Positions 1-7,880 of a stretch of 64,000 bases of DNA are shown here, in pieces. A program made the translations under genes and the position numbers. A model generated the notes under the pieces. That model did no database searches. It was not told the DNA's origin and saw nothing but the letters and a program-made list of their open reading frames with translations. Origin of the DNA: JAWVFM01 sp038237625 (GTDB taxonomy: Bacteria > Actinomycetota > Thermoleophilia > Solirubrobacterales > 70-9); contig JBBRYM010000004.1 of NCBI GenBank assembly GCA_038237625.1, forward strand, positions 124,001 to 188,000, given 5' to 3'. Positions within the stretch are counted from its first letter, which is position 1, and each line of letters starts with the position of its first letter.

Positions 1-780
1 CCCGACGGGCTGCATGAGCTTTGCTCGCTGTTCTGTCCGCTCGCGCTCGCCGACCAGATCACGGTCTCGCCCGCCGAGGACGACGAGGTGGTCTGCGCCG
101 GGGTCGAGGGCCCCAACCTCGCCGCGGCTGCGGTGGACGGGCTGCGCCGACTCGGGTGGGCCGCGGACCCGGTTCGTGTCGACATCGCCAAGCGCATCCC
201 CGTGGCGGCGGGGCTCGGCGGCGGCAGCGCCGACGCGGCGGCGGTTCTGCGGTTCGCCGGGGACGGGGTTGAGGGCGCCGCGGTGCTCGCGATGGAGCTC
301 GGCGCCGACGTGCCGTCGCAACTGGAGCCCTCGTTCGCGCTCGTCTCCGGCGCGGGGGAGAAGGTCGAGCCTCTGCCACCGCTCGCGGAGTTCGGCGTGG
401 TCGCGGTGCCGGGAGAGGGACAGCTGCGAGCCGCAGACGTCTACGCCGAGCTCGACCGGCTGGGCGGCGGGCGCTCGGCGGCCGAGCTTGAGGAGATCGA
501 GGGCAGCCTGCGCTCGGCGGCCGCGGCAGGTCGCTCTCCGCTCGATTACGCCGAGCTCTTGCTGAACGACCTCGAGGCGCCGGCACGCTCGCTCGATCCG
601 GAGATCGACAACGCCCTCGCCGCGCTTTCACGGGCGGGAGCGGCGCACGTGATGGTCGCCGGCTCGGGCCCAACGGCGATTGGCCTTTGCCGCGATTTCG
701 CGGACGCCGACGCGGTCGCGGCGGCGCTGCCGCCGCGATACGCGGGCGCCCTGGTCACCTCCAGCGCGCAGGGCGCGTGA
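1..780 (+). CDS. ispE: 4-diphosphocytidyl-2-C-methyl-D-erythritol kinase, 5'-truncated
   Basis: IspE phosphorylates CDP-methylerythritol in the cytosolic MEP pathway of isoprenoid synthesis. The reading frame is open from the first base of the window; the first residues read PDGLHELCSLFCPLALAD, matching the family's early PDGYHEL segment, so only a short N-terminal part lies outside. The GHMP-kinase ATP loop is visible as PVAAGLGGGSADAA, and a late GSGPTAIG matches the third GHMP motif. The stop overlaps the GTG of the DedA-PAP2 gene (GTGA), so the two are translationally coupled. The identification is firm; the true start is not visible. Confidence 0.95.
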   Translation, partial: PDGLHELCSLFCPLALADQITVSPAEDDEVVCAGVEGPNLAAAAVDGLRRLGWAADPVRVDIAKRIPVAAGLGGGSADAAAVLRFAGDGVEGAAVLAMELGADVPSQLEPSFALVSGAGEKVEPLPPLAEFGVVAVPGEGQLRAADVYAELDRLGGGRSAAELEEIEGSLRSAAAAGRSPLDYAELLLNDLEAPARSLDPEIDNALAALSRAGAAHVMVAGSGPTAIGLCRDFADADAVAAALPPRYAGALVTSSAQGA

Positions 781-2249
781 AGATTCCGCGCGAGCGCCGG
801 CCTCAGATCGCGATCGCCGTGATCGCCTTCGCAGCGCTGTTCGCCACCAGCCGGCTCCTGGACTCGATCGACATCCAGAAGGCCCTTCACGACGTCTCGA
901 ACAGCCTCGGGGCGTGGACCTACGCGGTGGTGGGGCTGGCCGCGTTCTTGGAGACGGGCGCGTTCGTCGGGCTGGTGCTGCCCGGTGAATCGGTCGTCAT
1001 CCTCGGCGGTGCGGTCGCGGGGCAGGGGGCGACATCCGTCGTGGTGACGATCGCGGTCGTGTGGGCGTGCGCTTTCGCGGGAGACTCGGCGAGCTTTGTC
1101 CTCGGCAGGCGCCTGGGCAAGGCGTTCATCCTGCGCCACGGGCCGAAGCTCCGGATCACCGAGGAGCGCTTCGAGAAGGTGGAGTCCTATTTCAGCCGTT
1201 ACGGCGGCCGGACGATCCTGGTCGGGCGATTCATCGGCCTCGTCCGGGCCCTGGCGCCCTTCACCGCGGGCAGCTCGGGCATGGGCTACCGCAACTTCTT
1301 CCCCTACAGCCTGTTGGGCACGGGGCTGTGGTCGGCGACTTTCTCCCTGCTCGGCTACTTCGCCTCGAAGCATCTGAACGCGGCGGCGAACGCGGCGGGC
1401 AAGAGCACGCTCTACTTCGGCCTCGCGGTCGCGCTCATCGTCGGCCTGGTGATGGCCGTGAGATACCTCCGGGAGGCGGAGAACCGCGCGCATCTGGAGG
1501 CGAGGCTCCAGCGCAGCGGCTGGGGCCGCTCGCTTCTCGCCTGGGGCCGGCGGCTGCGTCCTCATGCCCGCTTCGTGCTTGCGCGGGTCACTCCCGGCGA
1601 TCTCGGGCTCGAGCTGACCGCGCTCCTGTCCGCGGTTGCGGTGGGCGCGTTCGTCGTCATCGCTCAGGCGACCTCGCTACAGCCGACCACGGGTGCGCTG
1701 GCGATGGATCGCTGGGCCTTCGACGCGCTCGACGCCGTCAGGAGCGGATGGCTCGACGAGCTCGCCAAGGTGGTGACCGGCCTGGGCTCGACGTGGGCAA
1801 CGGTCGCGGTCGGCGTCGTGGGCTCGGCGATGCTCGCGGCCCGCAGGCGCTGGGCGGAGATGGCGGTGCTGTTCGCCGGACTCGTGGTCGTCACGATCGC
1901 CAGCGACTCGGTCAAGGCTGCGGTCGACCGCCAACGGCCGCCGGACCCACTGGTCAATGCTGCCCTGTCGTCGTATCCGAGCGGCCACGCCGCCCACGCG
2001 ATCGTTTACCCGTACCTCGCTTTCCTGGTCGCGTTTCGGGGCAGGTTGCAGTCCAACTGCCGAAGATGGGTGATCGGCGCTGGCATCGCAGTCGCGCTCC
2101 TGATCGGAATCTCGCGCGTGTACTTGCGGGTTCACTACGCCAGCGACGTGTTTGGTGGGTGGGCGCTTGGAGTTGCGGTCTTCGCCGTGCTCGCCGCCAT
2201 CGCGCTGGTCGCGACCCACCTGCGCCGCTCTGGCGATGAGTGGCTTTAG
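777..2249 (+). CDS. DedA-family / PAP2 phosphatase fusion membrane protein
   Basis: The protein has about 490 residues and two parts. Residues 1-220 form a DedA (SNARE-associated) membrane domain, with the characteristic stretch GRFIGLVRALAPFTAGSSGM. The C-terminal part is a PAP2 lipid phosphatase with all three motifs: KAAVDRQRP (about residue 380), PSGHAAHA (about 402) and SRVYLRVHYASDVFGG (about 445). DedA proteins are linked to undecaprenyl-phosphate or phospholipid flipping, and PAP2 enzymes dephosphorylate undecaprenyl pyrophosphate or phosphatidate, so the fusion may couple lipid-carrier dephosphorylation with recycling (inference). The GTG start at 777 was chosen because it overlaps the ispE stop. 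Many membrane helices are evident. Confidence 0.9.
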   Translation: MKIPRERRPQIAIAVIAFAALFATSRLLDSIDIQKALHDVSNSLGAWTYAVVGLAAFLETGAFVGLVLPGESVVILGGAVAGQGATSVVVTIAVVWACAFAGDSASFVLGRRLGKAFILRHGPKLRITEERFEKVESYFSRYGGRTILVGRFIGLVRALAPFTAGSSGMGYRNFFPYSLLGTGLWSATFSLLGYFASKHLNAAANAAGKSTLYFGLAVALIVGLVMAVRYLREAENRAHLEARLQRSGWGRSLLAWGRRLRPHARFVLARVTPGDLGLELTALLSAVAVGAFVVIAQATSLQPTTGALAMDRWAFDALDAVRSGWLDELAKVVTGLGSTWATVAVGVVGSAMLAARRRWAEMAVLFAGLVVVTIASDSVKAAVDRQRPPDPLVNAALSSYPSGHAAHAIVYPYLAFLVAFRGRLQSNCRRWVIGAGIAVALLIGISRVYLRVHYASDVFGGWALGVAVFAVLAAIALVATHLRRSGDEWL

Positions 2250-2264
2250 TCGGTTGTGCGTTGA

Positions 2265-2412
2265 GGAGCTTTAGCTCCGAAAGCAGCCGGTCAGCCGCCG
2301 TAGGCGGCGCAAGATATTCAGCGTGTAAGGTCGCCGAAGGCGACCGCAAGTAGGTTTGGACGTTGAGGCGCTTTAGCGCCGAAAGCAGCATGTAAGGACG
2401 GCGAAGCCGTCC
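2265..2412. repeat. mosaic of five REP-like short hairpins
   Basis: Five perfect small hairpins lie in tandem downstream of the DedA-PAP2 gene. Type I has stems GGAGC/GCTCC (2265-2278) and GGCGC/GCGCC (2367-2380) around TTTA, each followed by CGAAAGCAGC. Type II has stems GCCGCC/GGCGGC (2294-2308), GGTCGCC/GGCGACC (2329-2345) and GGACGGC/GCCGTCC (2396-2412) with 3-nt loops, each followed by CGCAAG. Stems differ while flanks are conserved, as in REP/BIME elements. The last may act as a terminator, but there is no T-run. Confidence 0.75.
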
Positions 2413-2445
2413 GCAAGTTATTGAACATCAACCTCCTTCCACTCG

Positions 2446-2697
2446 ATGAATCTTTTTCCGATGGCCGCAATCGCCACTGACGTCTGGATCTCGGTCGGCG
2501 CTGGGGTCCTGATCAGCCTCGTGGCGTTCGGCGCGCTGATCCTGGCGCCCGCCGTGGGGTCGTTCGGGCGAATGTGGGAGAAGGCGACCGCGGTGTTGCT
2601 CTCGCTCTTCGTGCTGGCAGCACTTGTGTCCATAGGCGTGGCCCTTGGGGCGCTCATCGTGCTCCACTGGGACCAGATCACCGGCCTGGTTAAGTAG
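2446..2697 (+). CDS. small two-helix membrane protein, unknown function
   Basis: An 83-residue protein with two hydrophobic helices, about residues 13-37 (VGAGVLISLVAFGALILAPA) and 47-74 (VLLSLFVLAALVSIGVALGAL), joined by a short charged loop FGRMWEKA. I do not recognise a family. An alternative ATG at 2461 would shorten it by five residues. There is no clear Shine-Dalgarno. It lies between the hairpin mosaic and a PucR-type regulator on the same strand. Codon third positions are G/C-rich, supporting coding in this frame rather than the antisense one. Confidence 0.6.
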   Translation: MNLFPMAAIATDVWISVGAGVLISLVAFGALILAPAVGSFGRMWEKATAVLLSLFVLAALVSIGVALGALIVLHWDQITGLVK

Positions 2698-2733
2698 GCC
2701 TGCGGCTCGATGGGAGCCGGCGCGGGTCGCGCC

Positions 2734-2739
2734 TACTAT
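2734..2739 (+). promoter_or_regulatory. putative -10 box TACTAT, leaderless start of the PucR-type gene
   Basis: TACTAT ends 6 nt before the ATG at 2746. This favours that start over an in-frame ATG at 2710, because transcription would begin at about the start codon. Confidence 0.5.
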
Positions 2740-2745
2740 TCGAAG

Positions 2746-3999
2746 ATGAGCGCCAAGCCCACGCGCACGAAGGTGCCTGCCTCCAAAGCTCCCGCCAAGG
2801 CCTCCGACGGCGGGCTCCTCGACGCGCTCTCGGACGCGATCGAGTCAGGGGCGGGATTGCCGGAGGTCGCCCGGGCGGCCGCGAAGGTCCTCGAGGCGAG
2901 CATCGCCCTGATCGACCGGTCGAGCGCGGTGCTGGCGGTTGCGGCGACTTCGCCGGCCGAGGAGAAGCGGCTGCTCGAGGCAGGGACTGGCGTGATCGTG
3001 ACCGAGCTGCGTGTTGCCGACGCGGTCGTGGGTGAGCTTCGCTACCGACCGCGCGCGGGTGCGCCGGCGGGCATGACGGCACGGATGGTCAGCACGCTCC
3101 TCGCCCTCGAGGTGGAGCGCGCGCGCTCGCCGGAGTGGGCCAGCGACGAGGCGGCCAGCAAGCTCGTGACTGCGATCCTGGAGCGCCAGGTCACCGACCG
3201 CGGTGACATCGTCGCCCGGGCGGCGGAGCTCGGCGCGCAGGTCGAGGCCGGGGGTGGAGTGGTGATCGCGCGGGCGATGCCGCACGCCGCGCAGGCAGGG
3301 GAGTGGCGCAATCGGGTCCTGACCGTTTCGCTGCGGGCGCTTCGCGGCTCGTCGAGCGGGACGCTTGCGGCGCTCGGCGCGGGCGAGGGAGCCGAGGTGG
3401 TGGCGATCGTTCCCACGGCAGACGCGGCGGTGCTGGCGCGAGCGGCTGCAGCGGTTCAGCGCGAGCTCGAGGCGACGCTCGCGGGCTTCGCGGTGTTCGT
3501 GGCGCACAGTCGCCTGGCCGCGGATCCTGCTGACCTGTACAGGGCAGGCAGGGAGGCCGCGCTTGCCGCCAATGTGGGCGAGGCCGAGGGGCGAACCCCC
3601 CTGAGCTTCGAGGACACCGGTTCGTACAGGTTGCTGCTGCCGGCGATGAGCGAGGATCGGCTGGAGCTCGAGCGCTTCTACCAGGAGACCGTCGCGCCCT
3701 TGGCGGCCTACGACGAGCAGTACGAGACCGACCTGCTGGGCACGGTCGAGGCGTTTTTGAACAACGACGGAAATGTCACGCCGACGGCAGCGCAGCTCTT
3801 CACCCACCGCCACACCATCCGCTACCGGCTCGAGCGCGTGCGCGAGCTGTCGGGGCACGACATGTCGTCGACCGAGGGGCGGGAGAAGCTCGGCCTCGGG
3901 CTGAAGGCGATGAGGGTGCTGGGGATCGCCTCCGCGCACGGCCCGGCGACCGAGCCGGGCACGGAGGCGGGGCGGGTCAGACGGATCGCCGAGGAATAG
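2746..3999 (+). CDS. PucR/CdaR-family transcriptional regulator
   Basis: A 417-residue regulator with the architecture of the CdaR/PucR family: an N-terminal sensory region, a degenerate GGDEF-like middle, and a C-terminal PucR-type helix-turn-helix. The C-terminus reads LLGTVEAFLNNDGNVTPTAA followed by LFTHRHTIRYRLERV, the diagnostic HTH_30 sequence in which TAAxLFxHRHTxRYRLxR contacts DNA. The ATG at 2746 is chosen for its -10 box; an upstream ATG at 2710 adds 12 unlikely residues. Family members often control catabolic or transport genes, but no target is evident here. The neighbour is a convergent dipeptidase. Confidence 0.85.
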   Translation: MSAKPTRTKVPASKAPAKASDGGLLDALSDAIESGAGLPEVARAAAKVLEASIALIDRSSAVLAVAATSPAEEKRLLEAGTGVIVTELRVADAVVGELRYRPRAGAPAGMTARMVSTLLALEVERARSPEWASDEAASKLVTAILERQVTDRGDIVARAAELGAQVEAGGGVVIARAMPHAAQAGEWRNRVLTVSLRALRGSSSGTLAALGAGEGAEVVAIVPTADAAVLARAAAAVQRELEATLAGFAVFVAHSRLAADPADLYRAGREAALAANVGEAEGRTPLSFEDTGSYRLLLPAMSEDRLELERFYQETVAPLAAYDEQYETDLLGTVEAFLNNDGNVTPTAAQLFTHRHTIRYRLERVRELSGHDMSSTEGREKLGLGLKAMRVLGIASAHGPATEPGTEAGRVRRIAEE

Positions 4000-4016
4000 G
4001 GGCGTGCCGCGCCCCT
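3998..4016. terminator. bidirectional terminator-like hairpin overlapping two stop codons
   Basis: AGGGGCG (3998-4004) pairs perfectly with CGCCCCT (4010-4016) across a 5-nt loop. The TAG of the PucR-type gene and the TAG of the convergent dipeptidase gene lie in or beside the two arms. There is no T-run. Confidence 0.6.
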
Positions 4017-5181
4017 ACGGCCGCCAATAGGTTCTGAGCAACCGCAGAACGTTCCCCGACGTGATCTGCTCGGAGACGGCCTCGCCGTAGCGCTCGGCAA
4101 GCGCGGATTCGAGGGCGGCGAGGTCACCGGCCGTGTCGAGGCCGGCGAGCGTGGGCTTGATGAAGCCGTCGAGGTCGGTCCCGATGGCTATGTTCTCGTA
4201 CGAGCCGGCCACCTCGGCGATGCGGTCGATGTGGCGGCACAGCAGCGTCACCGAGTCCTCGAACGTCTTGGGTTTGCGGAAGCCGTCGGCAGCTTGGTGC
4301 TCGGCGAGGATCAGGCCCATCACGCCGCCGCGGCCGACGATCTTGCTGATCGTCTCATCGGAGACGTTGTAGTGGTCGTGGCCGAAGCGGTAGGTCACGT
4401 GCGAGGCGATCACCGGGACCTCGCGCCCGGGGTCGATCTCGTCGAGCAGGGCAAAGGTCTGGTCGAGCGCGTCCTGGCTCATGTGGCTGACGTCGATGAG
4501 CACGTGCTCGCGCACCATCGCCTTGACCGCCGCGGTTCCAAGTGCGGCGAGCCCAACGCCCGGCGGCATCGGGAAGAGGAAGTCGTAGACGCCCTCCGGG
4601 AGGAACGGGATCGCGTTCACGTTCGTGGCGACGCTGCGGTAGAAGAGATGGGCGAGGGTCACGTAGGCGCAGCCGCTCCTGGCGAGCTCGGCGATGTTGG
4701 CGTCGACGTGGTCGACCGTCTCGCCGAGGTGGTAGCCGCCCTCGACGCAGTGGACCAGGGCCGTCTTGCCGGCGGCGAGCGCGGCCTCGAGCTCGGCGCG
4801 GTCGTGGACGACGATGGCCTGATCGGGAAACTCATCGGCGACCTCCCGCTCGACGTCCTCGAGCAGCCGCAGAAGCGAGGGGAAGTAGTTGGAGTCGGGC
4901 GGCGATCCGTAGCGCTTGCCGAGATCCATCTCGTCGAACGGGGAGTGCAGGACGGAGAGGACGACGCCCACGTTGCCTTCGCGAAGCAACGGCACGGTAA
5001 CGCGTGGGCCGGAGTCGAAGCTGCGGTAGTTGGCGATGCGGCTCGCGATGCGAATGAGGCCGGATCGGACGGCGTCGAGCAGCCGCCAGCGCCCGGGCGC
5101 GGAGGCGATCAGGCTGACGATGCTCCCCCGAGCCCGGATCGTGAGATGCATCGGGTAATGCGAATGCAGATCGGCGATCAC
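4015..5181 (-). CDS. peptidase M19 (membrane/renal dipeptidase family)
   Basis: A 388-residue zinc dipeptidase of the M19 amidohydrolase fold. Visible family landmarks are MIADLHSHYPMHL at the N-terminus (metal site, here LHSHYP where most members have DGHND), VLIDVSHMSQDALDQTF, VPVIASHVTYRFGHDHYN (metal-binding histidines) and IAIGTDLDGFIKP near the end. It probably cleaves dipeptides or similar small amides in the cytosol, as no signal peptide is seen. The start is GTG at 5181; a TAGCGT hexamer about 10 nt upstream is a possible -10. It is convergent with the PucR-type gene and divergent from tRNA-Gln. Confidence 0.88.
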   Translation of the reverse strand: MIADLHSHYPMHLTIRARGSIVSLIASAPGRWRLLDAVRSGLIRIASRIANYRSFDSGPRVTVPLLREGNVGVVLSVLHSPFDEMDLGKRYGSPPDSNYFPSLLRLLEDVEREVADEFPDQAIVVHDRAELEAALAAGKTALVHCVEGGYHLGETVDHVDANIAELARSGCAYVTLAHLFYRSVATNVNAIPFLPEGVYDFLFPMPPGVGLAALGTAAVKAMVREHVLIDVSHMSQDALDQTFALLDEIDPGREVPVIASHVTYRFGHDHYNVSDETISKIVGRGGVMGLILAEHQAADGFRKPKTFEDSVTLLCRHIDRIAEVAGSYENIAIGTDLDGFIKPTLAGLDTAGDLAALESALAERYGEAVSEQITSGNVLRLLRTYWRP

Positions 5182-5210
5182 GGGTGTGGTTACGCTAATC
5201 GAACACCCAT

Positions 5211-5282
5211 TGGGGAGTCGTCCAATCGGCAGGACTCACGGTTTTGGTCCGTGCAATCCCGGTTCAAGTCCGGGCTCCCCAG
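5211..5282 (+). tRNA. tRNA-Gln(TTG)
   Basis: A 72-nt cloverleaf. The acceptor arms TGGGGAG (5211-5217) and CTCCCCA (5275-5281) pair, with discriminator G. The anticodon stem CACGG/CCGTG encloses the loop TTTTGGT with anticodon TTG at 5244-5246. The T arm has CCCGG-TTCAAGT-CCGGG. No CCA is encoded. Confidence 0.95.
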
Positions 5283-5304
5283 CTCGCACTCTCCCGAGAA
5301 TGCG

Positions 5305-5329
5305 ATTTGCCACCGCAGCGGTGGCAAAT
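5305..5329. terminator. 12-bp inverted repeat between tRNA-Gln and glmU
   Basis: ATTTGCCACCGC (5305-5316) and GCGGTGGCAAAT (5318-5329) are perfect inverted repeats around one base; a realistic stem has ten pairs and a 5-nt loop. It sits 23 nt after the tRNA, so it could end tRNA transcription. It covers an in-frame ATG at 5328, which argues against that codon as the glmU start. Confidence 0.55.
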
Positions 5330-5351
5330 GTCGGTCTCGCAGCCGACGACC

Positions 5352-5357
5352 TACGAT
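5352..5357 (+). promoter_or_regulatory. putative -10 box TACGAT, leaderless start of glmU
   Basis: TACGAT ends 6 nt before the GTG at 5364 and supports that start over the ATG at 5328, which lies inside an inverted repeat. Confidence 0.5.
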
Positions 5358-5363
5358 TCGCCC

Positions 5364-6761
5364 GTGCCCGGCGCTCCGACCGTCCTGATCATGGCGGCCG
5401 GCGAGGGAACCAGGATGCGTTCCTCGCTGCCCAAGATGCTCCATCCCGTCTGCGGGCGGGCGATGATCGCCTGGCCGGTCGAGGCCGCTCGCGGCGCTGG
5501 CGCGGGGCGGGTCGCTGTAATCGTCTCGCCCAACCTCGACCTCTCCGACGCAATGCCTGAGGGCACGGAGACGATCGTTCAGCCCGAGCCCGACGGCACC
5601 GGGGGCGCGCTGCGCGTGACGAGCGAGGTCGTCAAGGCGTCGGACACAGTTGTTGTCCTTCCCGGCGACCATCCGCTGATCTCAACCGACGTCATTGCTC
5701 GCCTCCTCGAGGCCCATGCCGGCGAGGGGGCCGCGGCGACGGTCCTCACCGCGATCATGGAGAACCCCGGCAGCTACGGCCGGATCGTTCGTGACTCCAG
5801 CGGCGACGTCGCCAGGATCGCGGAGGCCAAGGCCGACGCGGGCGACGCGAATGAGGAGGAGCTCGGGATCAAGGAGGTCAACAGCTCGATCTACGCGTTC
5901 GACGGCCCGGCGCTGGCCGACGCGCTCGCCAACCTGAAAAACGACAACGCCCAGGGCGAGTACTACCTTGGCGACGTCCTTCCCCTGATCAAGGCTGCGG
6001 GCGGCCGCATCGCCGCCCACATCGAGGACGACCCGCATGTGAGCCTCGGCGTCAACGACCGCGCCGACCTCGCCCTCGTCGAGAACGCGGCGCGTGAGCT
6101 CATCGCCCGCCGCCACATGCTCGCCGGCGTGACGATTGTCGACCCGGCGAGCACCTGGATCGAAGCCGGCGTCGAGATCGAACCCGACGCGCGCATCTCG
6201 CCGGGCACGTCCCTTCGCGGCCACACGCGAATCGGCCGCGACACCGTGATCGGGCCCCACTCGACCCTCGTCGACGCAACCGTGGGCGCCGGGTCGAAGG
6301 TGGCCCACTCGGTGCTGAACGATTGCGTCGTCGGCGCGGACTGCACGATCGGCCCGTACTCGCATCTGCGCCCAGGGACGAACCTCGCCGAGGGCGTCAA
6401 GGTGGGCGCCTTCGCCGAGGTCAAGAACTCCACGATCGGGGCCGGTGCCAAGGTCCCACACCTCGCCTACGTGGGCGATGCCGACATCGGTGCGGGGGCG
6501 AACATCGGCGCCGGGACGATCACCGCCAACTACGACGGGTTCATCAAGAGCCGCACGAAGATCGGGGAAGGTGCGCGAATCGGCGTCAACAACTCCCTGG
6601 TCGCACCGATTGAGGTCGGCGACGGCGCATACACTGGCGCCGGCGCCGTGATCCGGGAGGACGTACCGGACGGCGCTCTCTCAGTCAACAAGGGCGATCA
6701 GCGAAACATCGAGGGATACGCCGAGCGAAAGTCCGCCACGCGGGATGAGTCGGAACGATGA
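5364..6761 (+). CDS. glmU: bifunctional UDP-GlcNAc pyrophosphorylase / glucosamine-1-P acetyltransferase
   Basis: GlmU acetylates glucosamine-1-phosphate and then uridylylates it to UDP-GlcNAc, the precursor of peptidoglycan. With the GTG at 5364 the protein has 465 residues, normal for the family. The N-terminal uridylyltransferase loop is LIMAAGEGTRMRSSLPKM, followed by a DGTGGAL substrate motif. The C-terminal half is a left-handed beta-helix of hexapeptide repeats, including RPGTNLAEGVKVGAFAEVKN and NIGAGTITANYDG. The stop overlaps the ATG of prs (ATGA), so the two form an operon supplying nucleotide-sugar and PRPP metabolism. Confidence 0.95.
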   Translation: MPGAPTVLIMAAGEGTRMRSSLPKMLHPVCGRAMIAWPVEAARGAGAGRVAVIVSPNLDLSDAMPEGTETIVQPEPDGTGGALRVTSEVVKASDTVVVLPGDHPLISTDVIARLLEAHAGEGAAATVLTAIMENPGSYGRIVRDSSGDVARIAEAKADAGDANEEELGIKEVNSSIYAFDGPALADALANLKNDNAQGEYYLGDVLPLIKAAGGRIAAHIEDDPHVSLGVNDRADLALVENAARELIARRHMLAGVTIVDPASTWIEAGVEIEPDARISPGTSLRGHTRIGRDTVIGPHSTLVDATVGAGSKVAHSVLNDCVVGADCTIGPYSHLRPGTNLAEGVKVGAFAEVKNSTIGAGAKVPHLAYVGDADIGAGANIGAGTITANYDGFIKSRTKIGEGARIGVNNSLVAPIEVGDGAYTGAGAVIREDVPDGALSVNKGDQRNIEGYAERKSATRDESER

Positions 6762-7789
6762 GCGCCCTTGAAGAGCAGCCGGCGATGCTGAGCTCGATTC
6801 CCCACGACTACACCAAGCGCCTCATGGTCTTCGGCGGCCGCGCGTCGCAGGAGCTTGCCGGCAAGATCGCTGCGCGCCTCGACGTCGACCTGGGCCAAGT
6901 CGACTTGCGGACCTTCGCCGACGGCGAGGTCTACTGCCGCTACAACGAGTCGATCCGCGGCGCCGACGTGTTCCTCGTCCAGTCGACCGCGGCCAACGAC
7001 GCGCAGGACATGACCCCCAACGACGCTCTGATGGAGCTCCTGGTGATGATCGACGCAGCCCAGGGCGCCTCCGCCCACCGGATCATCGCCGTGATGCCCT
7101 GGTTCGGCTACGCCCGCCAGGACAAGAAGTCACAGCCGCGCGAGCCGATCTCGGCCCGTGTGGTCGCCAAGTGCCTGGAGTCGATCGGCGTCGACCGCGT
7201 CCTCACCATGGACCTCCACTCGGGCCAGGTCCAGGGGTTCTTCGAGGTTCCGGTCGACCACATGACCGCGATGCCGATGCTCACCCAGTACTTCATGGAC
7301 CAGGCCTTCGACGAGGAGCTCGTGATCGTCTCGCCCGACGCCGGCCGGGTGAAGGTCGCGCGCAACTTCGCCCGCAAGCTCGGCGTGCACTGGGCGGTGA
7401 TGGAGAAGGAGCGCCCGGCTAAGCAGGTCGCCGAGATCGGCTACGTCGTCGGCGACGTGCGCGGCAAGACCGCGGTCCTGGTCGACGACATGATCGACAC
7501 CGCCGGAACGCTGTGCGCGGCAGCCAAGACCGTGCGTGATGAGGGCGCCGCCCGAGTCATCGCCTGCGCCACCCACGGGGTCTTCTCCGGCCCCGCCTAC
7601 GAGCGGCTTCCCTACGAGGCGTCGGGCATCGAGAAGATCGTCGTCACCGACACGATGCCCCTGCGCCCTGGCCACCCCGAGAACATCTCCGTCCTCACCT
7701 CCGCGCAGATCCTCGCTGACTCGATCCGCCGGATCTTTGCGGACGACTCAGTCTCGGAGATCTTCGAAGGCGAAAACCAACTCTTCTAA
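6758..7789 (+). CDS. prs: ribose-phosphate pyrophosphokinase
   Basis: PRPP synthetase makes phosphoribosyl pyrophosphate from ribose-5-phosphate and ATP for purine, pyrimidine, His, Trp and NAD synthesis. The 343 residues include MVFGGRASQELAGKIA at the N-terminus, the MDLHSGQVQGFF segment, VSPDAGRVKVARNFA and the PRPP-binding loop VLVDDMIDTAGT. The ATG overlaps the glmU stop, a common actinobacterial arrangement. About 20 residues precede the usual family start, so the N-terminus may be slightly extended. A dispersed palindrome follows the stop by 26 nt. Confidence 0.96.
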   Translation: MSALEEQPAMLSSIPHDYTKRLMVFGGRASQELAGKIAARLDVDLGQVDLRTFADGEVYCRYNESIRGADVFLVQSTAANDAQDMTPNDALMELLVMIDAAQGASAHRIIAVMPWFGYARQDKKSQPREPISARVVAKCLESIGVDRVLTMDLHSGQVQGFFEVPVDHMTAMPMLTQYFMDQAFDEELVIVSPDAGRVKVARNFARKLGVHWAVMEKERPAKQVAEIGYVVGDVRGKTAVLVDDMIDTAGTLCAAAKTVRDEGAARVIACATHGVFSGPAYERLPYEASGIEKIVVTDTMPLRPGHPENISVLTSAQILADSIRRIFADDSVSEIFEGENQLF

Positions 7790-7815
7790 CGGAGCGGCCC
7801 GCCAGTTCCGGGGCG

Positions 7816-7858
7816 CTGTCCTGGATAGACCACCGTATAAGTGGTCAAAGCAGGACAG
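7816..7858. repeat. two-stem palindrome, copy A
   Basis: Outer arms CTGTCCTG (7816-7823) and CAGGACAG (7851-7858) are perfect. Inner arms GACCACC (7828-7834) and AGTGGTC (7840-7846) have one mismatch around the loop GTATA. The internal loop has GATA on one side and AAAG on the other. It lies between the convergent prs and the gene at 7881 and belongs to the same family as 18930, 35016 and 35936. Confidence 0.85.
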
Positions 7859-7880
7859 TGGAGAAAAACAAGGCCCAATG

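Noticed and set aside
2265..2412. Repeated hairpins considered as a CRISPR array
   Set aside because: Units differ in stem sequence, spacing is irregular, no spacers of constant length and no cas genes.
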